DNA of 64,000 nt from Trichoplax sp. H2. Lineage: Eukaryota; Placozoa; Uniplacotomia; Trichoplacea. Positions 49,771 to 62,968 of this stretch are shown here, piece by piece. The notes under the pieces were generated by a model. The model saw only the letters and a list, made by a program, of their open reading frames with translations. It made no database searches and was not told where the DNA came from. Location: contig NOWV01000005.1 of assembly GCA_003344405.1 (NCBI GenBank), forward strand, positions 682,001 through 746,000. Direction: 5' to 3'. The stretch's first letter is position 1; each line of letters begins with the position of its first letter. The translations under genes were made by a program, and so were the position numbers.

Positions 49771-51418
49771 ACAGCCATAATATAATACAGTACAAAAATT
49801 CTTCAGAATTGATAAATTAAAACTGAATGATGATAATCGATACAAAATTAAGAAGTTTTCTTAGGTCTTCCATTAGATCACTCTATATGATATAAAGAAT
49901 TTTACTAATCGTAAAGGCTGAACACATTACAGTCACAGGAATCACCATAAATTATACGGCATACATGTGTGACTTTATTTAATTGATTATTCTTATTTAA
50001 AATTCAAATAGTGCTTCACTTTATAATCGTCAATTTATCAGAAATTTTTTAAATACCCTCTAATATCTTTAAAAATTGCTATTGCGTTCTATTATGTATG
50101 CCGACTGCATGTACATGAAATTAATGCATTATCATTCTGAAATATGCATAATATATCGATTTCTATATACAAAATAATATTATCATGTTTTATGTCTTAA
50201 TGGATCCCTTGAAGTGAAAGTCCTTTTTTTACGTCTATATTGCATTTTTTGTAATCGAATGTACAGTATAATATTTTAATTGCCTTTCAATACCGAAATT
50301 CTACCTTCTGAAATATGCATAAATTGCCAAAGTTAACTTAATGTATATGCTTTTATTTATTAAATTTGCCACGATTGATGTTGGTAAAAGATGCTTACAG
50401 ATAACTTATGCAGATGAATATAAATATGATTTTCCTTTGCTAGATGTAACTACTGAAAGATAATTTAAATTAATGCGCACTATCGAATAGAAAATTTTGG
50501 TGTGGCGAATATATATTAATAAATACATTTCTGATACAAATTATTCGAACTGATGCTCGTGTTCTGTCCGTTAACTGAATGCTACCTTACTTAGGCCCTT
50601 GTTGACGTTATATAAATGTACAGTATACTAGGATATTACTTAAAAGATGGCAAAGCCAGGTTGATTGTGCTTCCTCTATTTTTATTTGGGTTAAAAACAT
50701 AAAAAATAAAATTTATAATAATATTCTATTGTCATAAACTATACTTTACTAGATACGAGATAAGAATTATTATTGCGGGTTCTATTGATTTTGATCATGT
50801 TACTGTTATCAACGCTAGATCATCGCTAAAAATGTGATCTACTTTATAAGCTGTTTCGCAGTACCAAGCTATTAAAATTTTTATAATTTCTCGATTGTAT
50901 AAGCCTCTTTCTAAGACAATACTAGTCATACCATTCTTAATATTCAACACAGTAATTGATTTTATGCTGGAAAATTACATGGCAATTTTCATAATTAAAT
51001 AGTACTATCAATCAATTATCGAATACAAGTCAATTTTTAATAAAATTTAACAATGTTAAATTCGTAATTACTTCTATTAAAGTAACTTTGAGAAAGACTT
51101 TACTTGAATCTTTTAAATGCTATTAGTAGTAAAAATTAATCGTAGATTATTTTTTATAAATGTAATGATTTATGGAATAACTAGCAAATGCTAAATTTTG
51201 TTTTAGAATTGACTTTATCAAAGTGTAGGTCTGGATATATAATTAATATGGCTAGTAGATGGGCCAATTTAATATTTGTGTAACTATAAGTAATCCAGAC
51301 TAAACCTTAATCTATAAATTGAACATAGAAGAAATCGTTATAAAATTATAGTATATCTATTCACACAAACAGTTATGACTAAATGGTACTGTAAGCCTTT
51401 TTGTATCGATGGGTCAGC
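49771..51418. other. Intergenic, RAB22A to PEPD (convergent)
   Basis: About 1.65 kb, strongly AT-rich, between two convergent 3' ends. No gene or array seen. Confidence 0.5.
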
Positions 51419-54400
51419 TTAATCTTTGCCGGCCATAACAGCTTCAATCTCTTCTACTGTTCGTGGAACTTTTGTTAATACTTCTACCCCAGTAGCGGTA
51501 ACATAAACATTATCTTCGATACGCACCTAATATACCGTGTAGAAAAGAATTGATTGGTTACATCTTTTATCAAGTCTAAAACTATAAATTTTTGAACTTA
51601 CACCACCAATATTTCGAAGTTGTTCAACTCTATCTTTGTTTAAGAACTGAGCTTGATTAGGATCGTTTAATGCTTTATCTAAAAGCTATTCAATAAAATA
51701 TAACCCATAGTTAATAGAGTATAGTAAAGGAATATTTCAAGTATATCACTAAGTAAAAAGCTGCAATACAATGTTAATAAGGTAGCATCCTGGCTCTACG
51801 GTGATAACCATTCCTTCCTGTAGTTCACGATTTGCACGTAAATTACGAATGCCGGGTTCATCGATACGTTTAGTATCCTAAGTAGATAATAAACTTTAAC
51901 ATCTCGCCTTGTGTATTAACAACTACATATCAAGAGAAAAGGTCAAAAGCTTACTCCAGGATAACCGCCGACATCGTGAGTATCGATACCAAGGAAATGA
52001 CCTAATCCATGAGGCATAAATATAGCACCAACATGAGCAGCTATCATATCGTTAAGATTTCCTCGGACAATATCATGTTCTTTCAAATGTTCTAAAATGC
52101 ACCGTTCAGCCAAACGATGCATATCAGTCCACTGAACACCTAGAATTCGGAGAAAATTTTAATTTATAGGATAGGCAGGTATAGGGACGAGGCAGCATCA
52201 ATATTGTATAACGCTAATATTGACCTGGTTTCATTGCTGCTTCGACAGCATTATTGGCCTTTAGAGCAGCGTTATAAATGATCTTTTGATCTTCAGTAAA
52301 TTTTCCATTGCTTGGAAATGTACAGGTGATATCAGAAGTATAACAGTAATATTCTGCGCCCATGTCGACGAGGCTATTGAAATAAATTAGTGTACACGCA
52401 TGATTAACAGTCAAAACGATCAATTAAGGCAAATACCAAAACATAGTAAGGAATTACGTATATACTTATATTGACATAGTAACACTAACTGCTTACCATA
52501 AGTCACCATCATCAATAGTTTTATTATTTGGAACTGCGGCATGGCCATAATGGAGGACAGCACTGTTGGATCCACTGATACACATACATCAGATATATAT
52601 TAAAACTTAAATTTTTAAAGGACGAAAGCTTCAGTATGTCTAGTTCTACTAATATACAAGAATTATAGGATCATACTTGTAGATAAATAAATAATAATAT
52701 AGTAAAATTAGTACTTTTTACCTAGCAACAATTCCAGAATAAGCTACGTAGCGACATCCACCCCGACTGTAGCAGTGGTTTAAGAATATACTAAAATACA
52801 CGTAAATGGGGCATAATTTATATTTCAATACACTTTCATATGTATACACAATCCTGTGCTATGCAAGCTCTCATATGACGTTACACTACCTTTCCAATTC
52901 GTATTCTTTCATTCCAGGTCGAACACTTCGCATCAACTGTTGAAATATAACGATTTAAATTTTAACTTTAAAAGCGTTATTCATTTTATGATATTCTGTA
53001 ACTGTTATGTTTATAAGAAAAGATAAATAGGACATCATAACTGAGCAAAGTTCATAATTGATGTAAAAAGATTAAACCTGGATATGGCCTTGACTACTAA
53101 TACCATTGACATAACGCATGATATCGAGTTCCTGATGCGATTTTGTTACACGGCTAGAATACAACAAAAAAATTAGCTATCTTGAGAAAATTTTATTGAA
53201 CAATAGATGGCATCTATCCAGATCCTTTTGCATAGCGTTTACAGAAACCATATTTTAATAACATTTAATACCATTCTGATATTTCAGGGTGTAATGAGGT
53301 TCGGTCAGTTTCGAAACTGTAAAATAATTATACGATGTACGTTACGAAAACGTTAGTAATTAGTACATGATTTTACATTATACAGAGTAAAACGATTATG
53401 TTGGTCATACTTTATAAAATTATGCTTTATAACCATGGATTATAACAAAACATAAATAATACAAAAATTGTATAGAAATTATTAAGGTACCTATCGATTC
53501 CATCAAAATCTGCCTCAATTGTATGCAGACCGCTATCTGTATTTTTTCCTTTCTAAAGTTAAGGTTGGAGTTAGGTGGTAAATTACTTTCCTAGCTGCCA
53601 TTTACTCTTAATACTTCGATATCACATGGCATAGATTTTAATTTAATATCACTAATTGCAAACTATAATTCATACCAGAAGCAACAGAGTCGAAGGCTTT
53701 TTAGCTTGAAGAACTTGTTTTATCTAAATGTATTAAACATTTATGTAAGATATTTCATAAATGGCCCAACTAATCTATTTTCCTGTCCAATTAGACAAGA
53801 CCGTTTGATGTAATTACCTCTTCGGTATAATGGACTTCATCAACATCATATTTATTCTTGATTTGTTCCGTCGAGAGTATTCTAAAAGAATAATAAGTGG
53901 ATATATACTTATTAGCTGGAAACAGTAATACTGGTGACTGTCTATTGCAACAAGTAAGTAAGGGATAGGGTTATTTTAGTAAAATTAAAAATTGCACTCT
54001 TACTTATAGAATATATATACGGTAAAAATTTAATCTAGACTTTGGCTGCCACAAATATTTAGGTATCATGACACATCCGAATTACTAATATTTAAGTTAA
54101 TTGCAGTAACTTACTCTCCCATCCATACTGCATATTCAGCAGGTAGTTTTGGACAAAAAAGGATAGACGTGTTGTTATCGACGTCGATAGCACCATAATA
54201 GTCAGGCTCACAAACGCCAAAAGTCCAATGAAAGTAAGATTCCTACACCATGCGGGATAGTTTAATATAATTATTGATAATAATAATGTTGTTTAAAAAC
54301 CTTTCAGGTACGCTAATGGCTTATAAAATGTTATTTTGTGTATTTCTATGATTTAATTTCAAGCCTACTAAAATTTTAATTTACTTTGCTGTATTCTCGG

Positions 54401-54785
54401 TTAGTAAGAAATGTATTTTCGTTTCAAGCAGTGAACGATAGAGGAAAATACTATGTTGTATTTTTACTATTACATTTATTTCAGTTTATTTCGTCCTAGA
54501 ATTATGACAACCTAGCAGAGTATGCGTGTGCTGTAGCTGCCAGATCTAAGGAAGTCCTGCTATTCTACATTACCATTTCGCTTTTGAGAGTCAATCAATT
54601 ATTCTTACTCTAGTTACCTGTCTGAATAAAGGTTCATGATCGGTGTTATGCCTCATGATACTCTTTCCACCTTGCAAGAGAACAATAGCTCCATTTTTAA
54701 CACCTCTCTTTTTGAGTCTTCCATTCAATCTTTGCCTATTTAAAGCATGTAAAGATCGAACAACTGTTGCTGTTTGTTGGCCCAT
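51419..54785 (-). CDS. PEPD: Xaa-Pro dipeptidase (prolidase)
   Basis: Cytosolic manganese metallopeptidase (M24B) that splits X-Pro dipeptides during collagen and protein turnover. Fifteen minus-strand exons: 54785-54618, 54242-54115, 53881-53818, 53723-53676, 53552-53491, 53316-53272, 53153-53078, 52936-52890, 52790-52722, 52574-52497, 52373-52225, 52139-51955, 51877-51770, 51685-51602, 51526-51419; 472 residues (human 493). The N-terminal domain contains LNRQRL and QGG; the pita-bread catalytic domain follows. All five metal ligands are present: Asp265 (LVDMG), Asp276 (TSDIT), His359 (HGLGHFLG), Glu401 (TVEPG) and Glu441 (RIEDNV), each offset by 11 from human Asp276, Asp287, His370, Glu412 and Glu452. 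The enzyme is therefore expected to be active. Divergent from RPL14. Confidence 0.97.
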
Positions 54786-56770
54786 AGAATAAGTCGACCT
54801 AGAATGTATTCATATATAGTATATATCAGTATATGTAATTGCTATACTGATGATGTTCAATTGAAAAGTAGAGTATAAAGTCATTCAAAGTTATCTTGTA
54901 TTCCTTTACATTCTACCCTATTCAAGATCAATGACATCGTGTACGAGCAAGCTATCCTACAAGGAATGCTTGTGCATGGACTACTCTCAAATTTGGTAGT
55001 CCATGGCTAGTATTTACTGTATTTTCTGATATCTTGTTGATGACAAGTGTAGATGATGTCATATTTATTTGGATAACTACTGGCCGATCGTGAATACTGT
55101 GACCGCATGCAGTGAACAATGTATTATGAATCTATTCGGACTTTTTCTTGTTAACTAGAATGAATAATTGCAGATATCAGATCAAAATACAAAATGGTAT
55201 TACAGTGTGACAGATATCGAGGTAAACTTCAGTAGTTGAGATATGTATTCTCGATAATTATAGCTATTACAATTGATCGAGTAGAGGCTAGGAGTGCTTG
55301 CATGATTTGGTTATGACTCTTGCACAAGTAGTGACAGTAATCTATTTCTCTGCATTCCTTCTAATATTAAGGCAGACACGGATGAGCTCTGTATCTTACT
55401 TTTTATACTTTTCTTTCTGATCTATTTTTCGATCATCCTATGCAATATCATACAGCATATAACATTTCCACTTATAAGGTAGTCATGGCTATCCTGGATT
55501 CAAGCAATACAGTAGAGTACGAGAGTGGACACTCGTTTTTAGTCGTTTCACAGTCCAAAAGTCAACATCCTGGTGTTACTAGTCGTGGTGGATAATCTAT
55601 ACCATTATTCTAGCACGAAGTTAGTTTACTTACCCCACCATTTTCCCTTGATTCCTGGAATTATTAGAGTATTCCGGCGGCTTTTTTCAGCTTGCACTGG
55701 CAATGGATGGCTACAAGGAGACTGCAGTCTGGCTAGTCGAGTGCAGCAATGTTGTGTTTTACGGTTACGACAGTACAGTATTGGTACTGTACTGATTGAC
55801 ACTCAGGGTAAATACATCTGTACCACTGCTATAGTAATGGCTGTACCGTCCAGACCAACAGCGCACTAAAGGCAACATTTTTTTCGCTCCATGGTGGGAG
55901 TCGTCCGTCTAGTGTAGGGTCAGCCTCCAACGCTGTACGTGCTGTTTATCATGGAGTACTGGTGCACATTCAGCACTGGTAAAACTAGTGTAGTGTACTG
56001 TAGTGGGCTGGACTGGAAATACTGTACTAGACTCCCAAGTTTCCGACGTCATCCAGTTGCAGGACAGAAGGACTGCTAGACTAAAGGAGTGATTTCTTGA
56101 TAGTTGATGGCTGTACTGGAGATTTATTTCATTAGTCTTGTATTAGCTATCATAGAGATCGAATCGTTCAGTTCCATCGAATCAAAACTACAGAGTTGAT
56201 TTCCTATGGTTTAGTATATATGGTACGGTATATACTGAGTACCACTGAAACTGTGTAGAATGGCCATGGTGGACTGTGGTAGACATACTATAGGACTACT
56301 TTTTATTCGACGCCATCCGTCTACTGCATACAGTAGTACAGTACTGTACAGTGTACAGTACTATACTGTACTGTAGGACTAGTTTTTATTACTGTACTGT
56401 ACTGTACTGTACTGTACAGTATACTGTACAGTATTAGCTAGCCATCAGTGTACAGTAAGTACAGTATTGTACCGTGAACCATGGTCATGACCTCCTTCCG
56501 TCCTTCTCTCTCTCTCTCTCTCTCTTCCCTGTTCTCATACTGTACAGTACTGTACTGTACAGTACTGTAAAAATTACTGTACTGCACAATGGATGCACAA
56601 TACCAAGTACTAAGATGTACAGTACGTACGGTACAGTTGTAAGCCCGTGCTTGGACGGACAGTACTTTTTCTTGACTGGACGGTGAGATTACCCTCCCTC
56701 GTGACTTCATCCGGGGCTTTTCATCACTCCACGCGACAGCTAGGTCTTTCTCTTTTCCAACTCAGCGAAA
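54786..56770. repeat. Divergent intergenic region, PEPD to RPL14, with GTAC arrays
   Basis: About 2 kb. An inverted repeat CATGGACTAC...GTAGTCCATG lies at 54975-55005. GTAC-palindrome arrays occur around 55770-55800, 56330-56465 and 56536-56660, with a (TC)n tract at about 56504-56526. The last ~60 bases before 56771 form the RPL14 5' leader. A 98-codon open frame at 55573-55869 has no recognisable domain. Confidence 0.6.
56745..56758 (+). promoter_or_regulatory. Putative 5' TOP-like pyrimidine tract of RPL14
   Basis: Fourteen pyrimidines in a row (TCTTTCTCTTTTCC) end 12 bases before the RPL14 start codon, as in 5' terminal oligopyrimidine mRNAs of animal ribosomal proteins. The transcription start itself is not known. 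Confidence 0.5.
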
Positions 56771-58464
56771 ATGGTAGGTAACAAATAGACTATCGACATT
56801 CGTTATTTGCAATTTGGACTATCGACACATCTTAAAACCAATTTCAGTTTAGAATGATCGACGTGAATAATGTAATATTGTTGCGATAGAGTATCCAGAA
56901 ATTGTATTACATGCTTTCAATTCGGTGATATTTTGCTTGAATAACTCAAATAGCCCAGGCAATTGCACTTCCTACGCGTGAAAATGTCCGTTTCACTTTT
57001 TCCAATATCGACGCTAATAATGCCAATTAGTATTCACAACTTGTGCTTGTTGGTGAAAATTCTTGATAGTTTGCTTTGATAGTTCGGTTGATGAAATGAT
57101 TCTCCATCGATACTGGATATTTAGCATATTTTACTGTAATAAAACATTTTTCCGTCTTCATGATGGCACCCGTTACAGGATGCAGTATGCGCTTACAGTA
57201 GTGTGTAGTATAATGTATGGACGCAAAAGAGGATACTGTAATGCTCAAGAATAAGTTACATATCAAACAACCTACTTAGTAGGGCAATTTTAATACTCTT
57301 TCTTATGAGTGTTGTATTCAATGTGTATATTTCACCAGATGTAATGATGGCATATTGATATTGTTCAGGTTTTTACGCGATTTGTGGAAATCGGTCGTGT
57401 TGTACTGGTCAACACTGGCCCAGACGCTGGTAAACTATGTGTTATAGTTGATGTAATCGACCAAAGAAGGGTAAGCATGATACGATGCAATTAATGACAA
57501 CAATATCATGAGTTGACTGTAATCAGACGCAATGTTAGATAGGTAGCATGAATAGTACTAGTATTAATAATGTTGTACACACTGTTTGGACTTACTGTGC
57601 TAATTGAATTGATTCCTCGAACAACTTGCAAATACGTTGCTATCTACTCTCAATTACAGTGGATGCAACAGACATTACTATGTAATTATACCATATTCAG
57701 TCAAGTTCAACGCATCGTAGAAATTCTTAATAACTAAATCGTTATAATACTGAATCATGATGTGTAATACTGAAACTGATAGCATCGTATGTACCATTAA
57801 AATCCTCGATATACAATTGATAACGAATCAAAATTCACTTCTGTTCAATTTGATTTTCTCTCCAGGCTTTGGTAGATGGACCATCTACGAATGTCAAACG
57901 ACAAGCCATGAACTTTTCAAACATGTCATTGACCACATTCGTTCTACCTAAGTTAGCTCACTCTGTTCATTCCAAGAAAGTGAGACAAGCTTTCGATTCT
58001 GAGAAAATTCTGGAAAAATGGAATGAAACTGCTTGGGCTAAGAAGCTTCGGACACGAACTGTTAGAAGAAATCTGACCGATTTTGATCGATTTAAAGTCA
58101 AGAGAGCTAAACAAAAGGTGCGCTATCGTCATGATAAGATTAGATTTATCTTCAACTTACTGTAATTTCACCATTTAGTTACGTATATATTACTTTAGTG
58201 GAAGTTCCACTCGCCAGTTTAATGTGATCAATATACAATAATGAGTGAACTACTTGCATCAGACGGTTCTGCTGAATGCTAAATGTTGATCAGCTTTATG
58301 CTTCAAGCAGTAGCACGAGCACTGAAGTAATCGATTGGTACTTCTCTCTCATAATAATAAAGTATGCTATTTGTTAATCATGATCTATTTCAATTTTGTA
58401 ATTACAGAAAGCCAGGCTAATTAACGGCGAAGTGAAAAAACGTAGACGCGCATCAAAGCAATAA
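56771..58464 (+). CDS. RPL14: 60S ribosomal protein L14 (eL14)
   Basis: Large-subunit ribosomal protein. Exons: the ATG alone at 56771-56773, then 57369-57470, 57866-58117 and 58408-58464; 137 residues. That is close to the short form of fungi and many invertebrates, without the alanine-rich tail of vertebrate L14. The KOW-type N-terminal domain reads [31 protein letters not shown]. The L14e signature is [17 protein letters not shown], followed by [18 protein letters not shown] and a basic tail. The first coding exon contains only the start codon, followed directly by a GTAGGT donor. Poly(A) signal AATAAA at 58509-58514. I looked for intronic snoRNAs and found no convincing C/D or H/ACA boxes. 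Confidence 0.97.
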
Positions 58465-59899
58465 AGATATTGTTTGTTGTATATTAGATTTGTCAAATGT
58501 TATAATCAAATAAAAACTTTCGTTCGTGTCTTCTGTGAATAATAATATACGTGCCATGATGTTTCTTTGAGCTGAAACTGTAAGTTTCGAAAGTGACTAA
58601 TTGCTGTGTATCGCTGCTCTGCAGCTATTGAAATTTAATATAACAGCTAACTTTATAGCGGCTACCGGCTATGCACCAAAAAAATGAATTTCATTGATGC
58701 ATGGCGTAATGCGATCATATGCAGTAGTTAATTTGATCTTTCACGTTTTACAGTTCCTAGTATCTAGAAATATAGATCTGCAAAAAAATTGCAAATTTCG
58801 AGCATTTTAGCCATTGGATACACGCGTATCTGCAGTTTTCACAACTCTTCAATCTGCGACTACCGCAAATACAGATGCCCATCAAAATGCTACCTCTTTG
58901 ACGTAATTAGATGATGTCTATCAAGTATCCATTCCCTTTAAAATTTACTTTTGGAATCTTATGTTAGATACTCTTGCCGATACAGTAGCAGTTCAAAATA
59001 CTAAGGGTGTACGTTCGGACAGTATTTAGGGGTTATTTCGATTTTAAACTATCGAATTGGAGTAGAATCTCCGTAGACTAGCTTGATTACTATTATGTAC
59101 TGTAATCATTATAATGAAAACTTTGCAGTGTATTTCTACTCGCATCAGCGGTTGAATTCATGGCAAAGATTCAGGCTATTGCACTTCGTGACATACTGGT
59201 GTCGGTAAATAGGGCTGTAAAGTGAACTGCTGTAATTCAATATCTAGAGCAATCGGAAGGGCAGATATCGAGTAGGCAACTTGTTGCCCGGGTCATGGAC
59301 TACTAGAAGAAGACCCAGTAGTCCATGCTTGAATGTAGGGATGCAATTACGAAAAATAGCATTGATTTTCCATAACACAGTTTTTAGGCACTGGAATATT
59401 ATCGCCAAGCCGTTATCAGGTAGGTAATTGCATCCTTGCAAGTCATTTCATGCTAACCTGCAACTCAATCATGTTATAGTGAAGATTTAGATTATTTACA
59501 TTCTCTTTATTCTCACCGAATTTATCTAATTAAAGAAAATTACATAAAAGAGAAACTCAGTAAATCTACAATACATCAACTTTGAATGTACGTCGTACGG
59601 TGCATGAGTTACATTAATCTCACGAATATTTTAATTATCTCCAATTGATGAACAGTGATTGCATTATGCAATCCATTTCATGTCAAAATTTTAGGAGCTC
59701 TTTAACAGATCTTTCAGAGAACAGAGGAAAATCTAAAAATTTATGTATTGTATCATTTACAAAAATGGATAAGGAAGACGTCGTTTATCAAGATATAATA
59801 ACAAATAACATAGAAAGTTATAAAATACTCATGGCGTTGACTATACCAATTAGGCGACGTAGCCCTAGCAAGTAGAGTTGGTTAATCAATAATAAAAGC
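58465..59899. other. Intergenic, RPL14 to PSMD7 (convergent)
   Basis: About 1.4 kb without a recognisable gene. AATAAA at 58509-58514 is the probable RPL14 poly(A) signal. A perfect 11-bp inverted repeat (CATGGACTACT / AGTAGTCCATG) sits at 59294-59327. A 76-codon plus-strand frame at 59645-59875 has no known domain and ends beside the PSMD7 stop. Confidence 0.5.
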
Positions 59900-61992
59900 C
59901 TACTTTTCATTTTTAGATTCCTTCGAATTCGAACTATCCGATGACCCCTTTTGCTCGTCTGATTTCTGAGAATTGCTAGACGAACCTATAAATTTATGTC
60001 AGTAATAGTCTTGAGTATTGTACTCAATTTCATGTCGAAAGTAATGGATTATAATGTATTCTAGATGAAATTACGGTGTGAGTAAAATATAGATCGATAC
60101 ATACCTTGGTTATCCGATTTATCCGGTTTATCAGAACTACTTTCTTCGTTTAGTTCGGCATTTCTATTCGCTTCTTTGTTATTGATCAGATTATGCAAGG
60201 CAATAATAGCTCGTATCATTGAAGCTAAATACATCACCAACATCTGGTCGTTTGTTTTGACAGTGAATGTTTTAGCAAACTCTTCAACGTTCACATTCGG
60301 CAACAAATTATTTATTTCTTGTAATGTATAAATTGTTTGATGATTGAGAGGCAATTTTCCCTGTATCACTTTATCTAAGTATTTTGTGATTCCGTCCAGT
60401 TCTAACTGCGCTCCTTTTAAAGATTGTAAATAACTGGTGATGCGTTGAGACAATGTTCCAGCCGTGGAATCTTTTATATCTCTAAAGATTCAATCATTTT
60501 ATTAGTTGTATTCATCAACAGCATTAAAAAGGGGGATAGTTAAACTACCGCTGTAGTACAATAAGATTTAAAACAAATTCAATATAGACCTTAACAAGTG
60601 TTCTACTCCAACTTCTTCAGGCTCTTCTGCGCCAATTTCACTAGGTAGGTTCTCAAAAGTTTTACTTGTTGGTGTGCCATCCTAGAGATATTCCATAGTC
60701 AATGTAATAGTCCAGCACATTTCTTAAGTAAGACTGTTTAAAAATCCTTACTGAATAGTAAACTTACGTCATGGACTTTTTCGATCGCTATAAAAGCATC
60801 CGTCGGAATCCCCAAATCTTTAGGTTGAGCATCAATAATGACTAAAACCTAATGTATAGTGAATCCATACAATCAATACTAACTTACTAAAATATGACCT
60901 ACAAGCATTGGTGCTAGACTGATCCAGTTGTATAGTGTCACGTTTTTTGTAGTTAATTACCAATTCTACCATCATTTTACTGTACTCACCGGATTTGCTA
61001 CGAAGCGTTTTAAGACTTCGTTGACGGATATATCATTACTGTGGATTTTCGGTCCGGTATGATACCAACCAACCACTTTCTCACGAGCTATATAGAGTCA
61101 AAAGAAAGAATCCATTTACTTTTGAATGGTGATGGTGTTGGAAAAGGTAGGCAAATGAATGACCGTAAGATCAGTTCAATGGAGTGCAAAATTAGAGTTT
61201 GAAAAGTAAATGTGCAAGGCTCAATCAATGAGCTATTTTTAGCATTAACTTTACCGTTGACTTTTTTGAACATGGCATACATGTTTTCTAGATAATCATG
61301 ATCTAGGTACCAGATATCAGGATTTTTTTCTTCTTCTTCGAATGGAACTAAAAAAAGCGCAGAGGATACGTTTTTTAATGAATATTATGAATTCATGACA
61401 TCATCTACTATACAGACAAGTACTGGACAATTTGATAGTGGTTTAACCACTCTGACTGATCCAATATTTATGGTATCTTTAGTGATATTCCTAAGTGGAC
61501 AAGTTGTTGTTATTAATGTAGTTTCCTTCAATGAAATGTTTCATTGATTGGGTCCATCTATTAACCTAGTGTACAGTACAGCCATTGAATCCATCACTGT
61601 ATGTTGTATTGTCCAATTCTACCGTAGCTCAATTGTTAGACTGTCAGTGGTGTATTTTTAAAGCTATTTGCCAGCAGACTAGCTCCCTTGCAGTCAATTC
61701 AATTTCCTTCAGTCGAGTATTTCAATGTTTTCGCTATCGTATACGCTGGCAACTATTCAATGTACAACGATGACTGCATGTTGCACTCAAGTAGTATCAT
61801 TTGGTTTGGAAAGAGATGGAAAAAATTCAAAACTCTCTTACCAGCAAAGCTATTGGATACATCTAAAATTTGACCTTTCAAAGAACCAAGCAAGATACCA
61901 ACCACTCTTTTATCATTTAACCTTTTAAAATGATCTACTACGCTTAATAAGACCGTAGGATGGACGACTACTTTCTCTGGTTTAGTTATCAT
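59900..61992 (-). CDS. PSMD7: 26S proteasome regulatory subunit Rpn8
   Basis: MPN-domain scaffold subunit of the 19S lid, partner of the deubiquitinase Rpn11. Seven minus-strand exons: 61992-61842, 61347-61255, 61087-60990, 60848-60768, 60681-60590, 60481-60105 and 59985-59900; 325 residues (human 324). Residues 1-~130 form the MPN domain: [43 protein letters not shown]. The catalytic JAMM histidines and aspartate are not in order, as in other Rpn8 proteins. LPINHQ/LLPNV-like segments ([21 protein letters not shown]) and [27 protein letters not shown] form the C-terminal helices; a Ser/Lys-rich tail ends the protein. The exon 5 donor (AG/GTCTAT) is weak but in phase. Exon 1 is repeated at 63228-63078. 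Confidence 0.97.
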
Positions 61993-62948
61993 GATTTCAA
62001 TTTGCCAACACAGTCAGTACAATCTTCCTTCTTCTTATGGCGCTGATGAATCAATCTTGACACTGTCCGGACAACTGGAGATTGATTTTCCACAAGCGTG
62101 AGTCAACGTACAGTACTGACAGACAGAGCAGTGCCATAGCCCTGTACTGTACTGTACCGTACGCACCGCGTTGCACACTCACGGTGACTCACCAGTCCAC
62201 AGTGTACAGTGTACAGTAGTTTAGTTCTGTACTGTACACTGTACACTGAGTATGCTGTACTTTGCAGCTACTGTTCCAATCGTGTGTAAAAACTTGGGGA
62301 GTACGGAGTCAGATTAATTTCGATGCCACCCTGAAAAGATAGAATTGTGTAAGTTAAATCAGGCCCAAACTAGATCAATTCTAGATGTCGTTGTAGCCTA
62401 ATAACTAAGAAATGCCAGTTTCGTTCTTATTTCTCAAAAAATTCTACATTTTTCCCGTAAAATTGGTTAAAAGTCTTTGTCATTGGCAAGTATCATTGTT
62501 GGCAAATCGCGCTCTGCGTTTTCGCAATGACAGTTATTATACTGTACAGTACTGTACTGTACAATGTGTATGGTACCTTATTGTACTGTATGGTTTTAGT
62601 TTTAGTGACCATTTCATCACCAGTTCAGACTGCACAGTAAATGTATCGCTGTACCGTTCCACGATCGTTCCGAACCGTATCTATAGTATGTACAGTACAG
62701 TACACTGTGTACTGTACAGTATACTGTCCTGTACACTGTACAGTACAGTACATTCTACAGTAGATACGGTTCCATTTCATCACCAGTTGAGAAAATACAG
62801 TACAGTACAGTGCACAGTAAATGTATCGCTGTACCGTTCCACGATCGTTCCGAACCGTATCTAGAATGCAGTACACAGTACTGTACACATTCTAGATACG
62901 GTTCGGAACGATTATGGAACGGTACAGCGATACATTTACTGTGCACTG
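61733..62948. repeat. Left copy of ~1.2-kb block flanking assembly gap 2
   Basis: Starts in PSMD7 intron 1, contains exon 1 and upstream DNA and ends exactly at the second N run. It is repeated from 62969 onwards at an offset of about 1,236 bp with small differences. It contains GTAC arrays (about 62105-62260 and 62536-62760), the interspersed repeat at 62321-62405 and the foldback at 62808-62948. Confidence 0.85.
62808..62948. repeat. Foldback element with 61-bp arms
   Basis: Arm 62808-62868 pairs with arm 62888-62948; 59 of 61 positions are complementary, around a 19-base loop. The arm core contains TATCGCTGTACCGTTCC and GAACCGTATCTAGAATG. A further left-arm copy lies at 62634-62686. A second foldback of the same sequence starts at 63899 (right arm from about 63973, cut by the window end). 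It could be a non-autonomous DNA element or a hairpin-RNA source. Confidence 0.75.
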
Positions 62949-62968
62949 NNNNNNNNNNNNNNNNNNNN
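62949..62968. other. Assembly gap (20 Ns)
   Basis: A run of 20 N bases. The flanking contigs overlap in content, so the gap is probably not real missing sequence. Confidence 0.99.

Noticed and set aside
55573-55869. 98-codon plus-strand frame between PEPD and RPL14
   Set aside because: Ends in a GTAC-rich patch, has no known domain and no initiation or splice context of note.
56774-58407. Possible snoRNAs in the RPL14 introns
   Set aside because: Host genes of this kind often carry them, but I found no C (RTGATGA) and D (CTGA) pair with a closing stem, nor convincing H/ACA boxes.
59645-59875. 76-codon plus-strand frame near the PSMD7 3' end
   Set aside because: No recognisable family; composition like neighbouring non-coding DNA; convergent with a solid gene that ends beside it.
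62412-62864. 150-codon plus-strand frame over the PSMD7 upstream repeats
   Set aside because: Crosses GTAC arrays and the foldback arms; the peptide contains internal duplications that mirror the DNA repeats.
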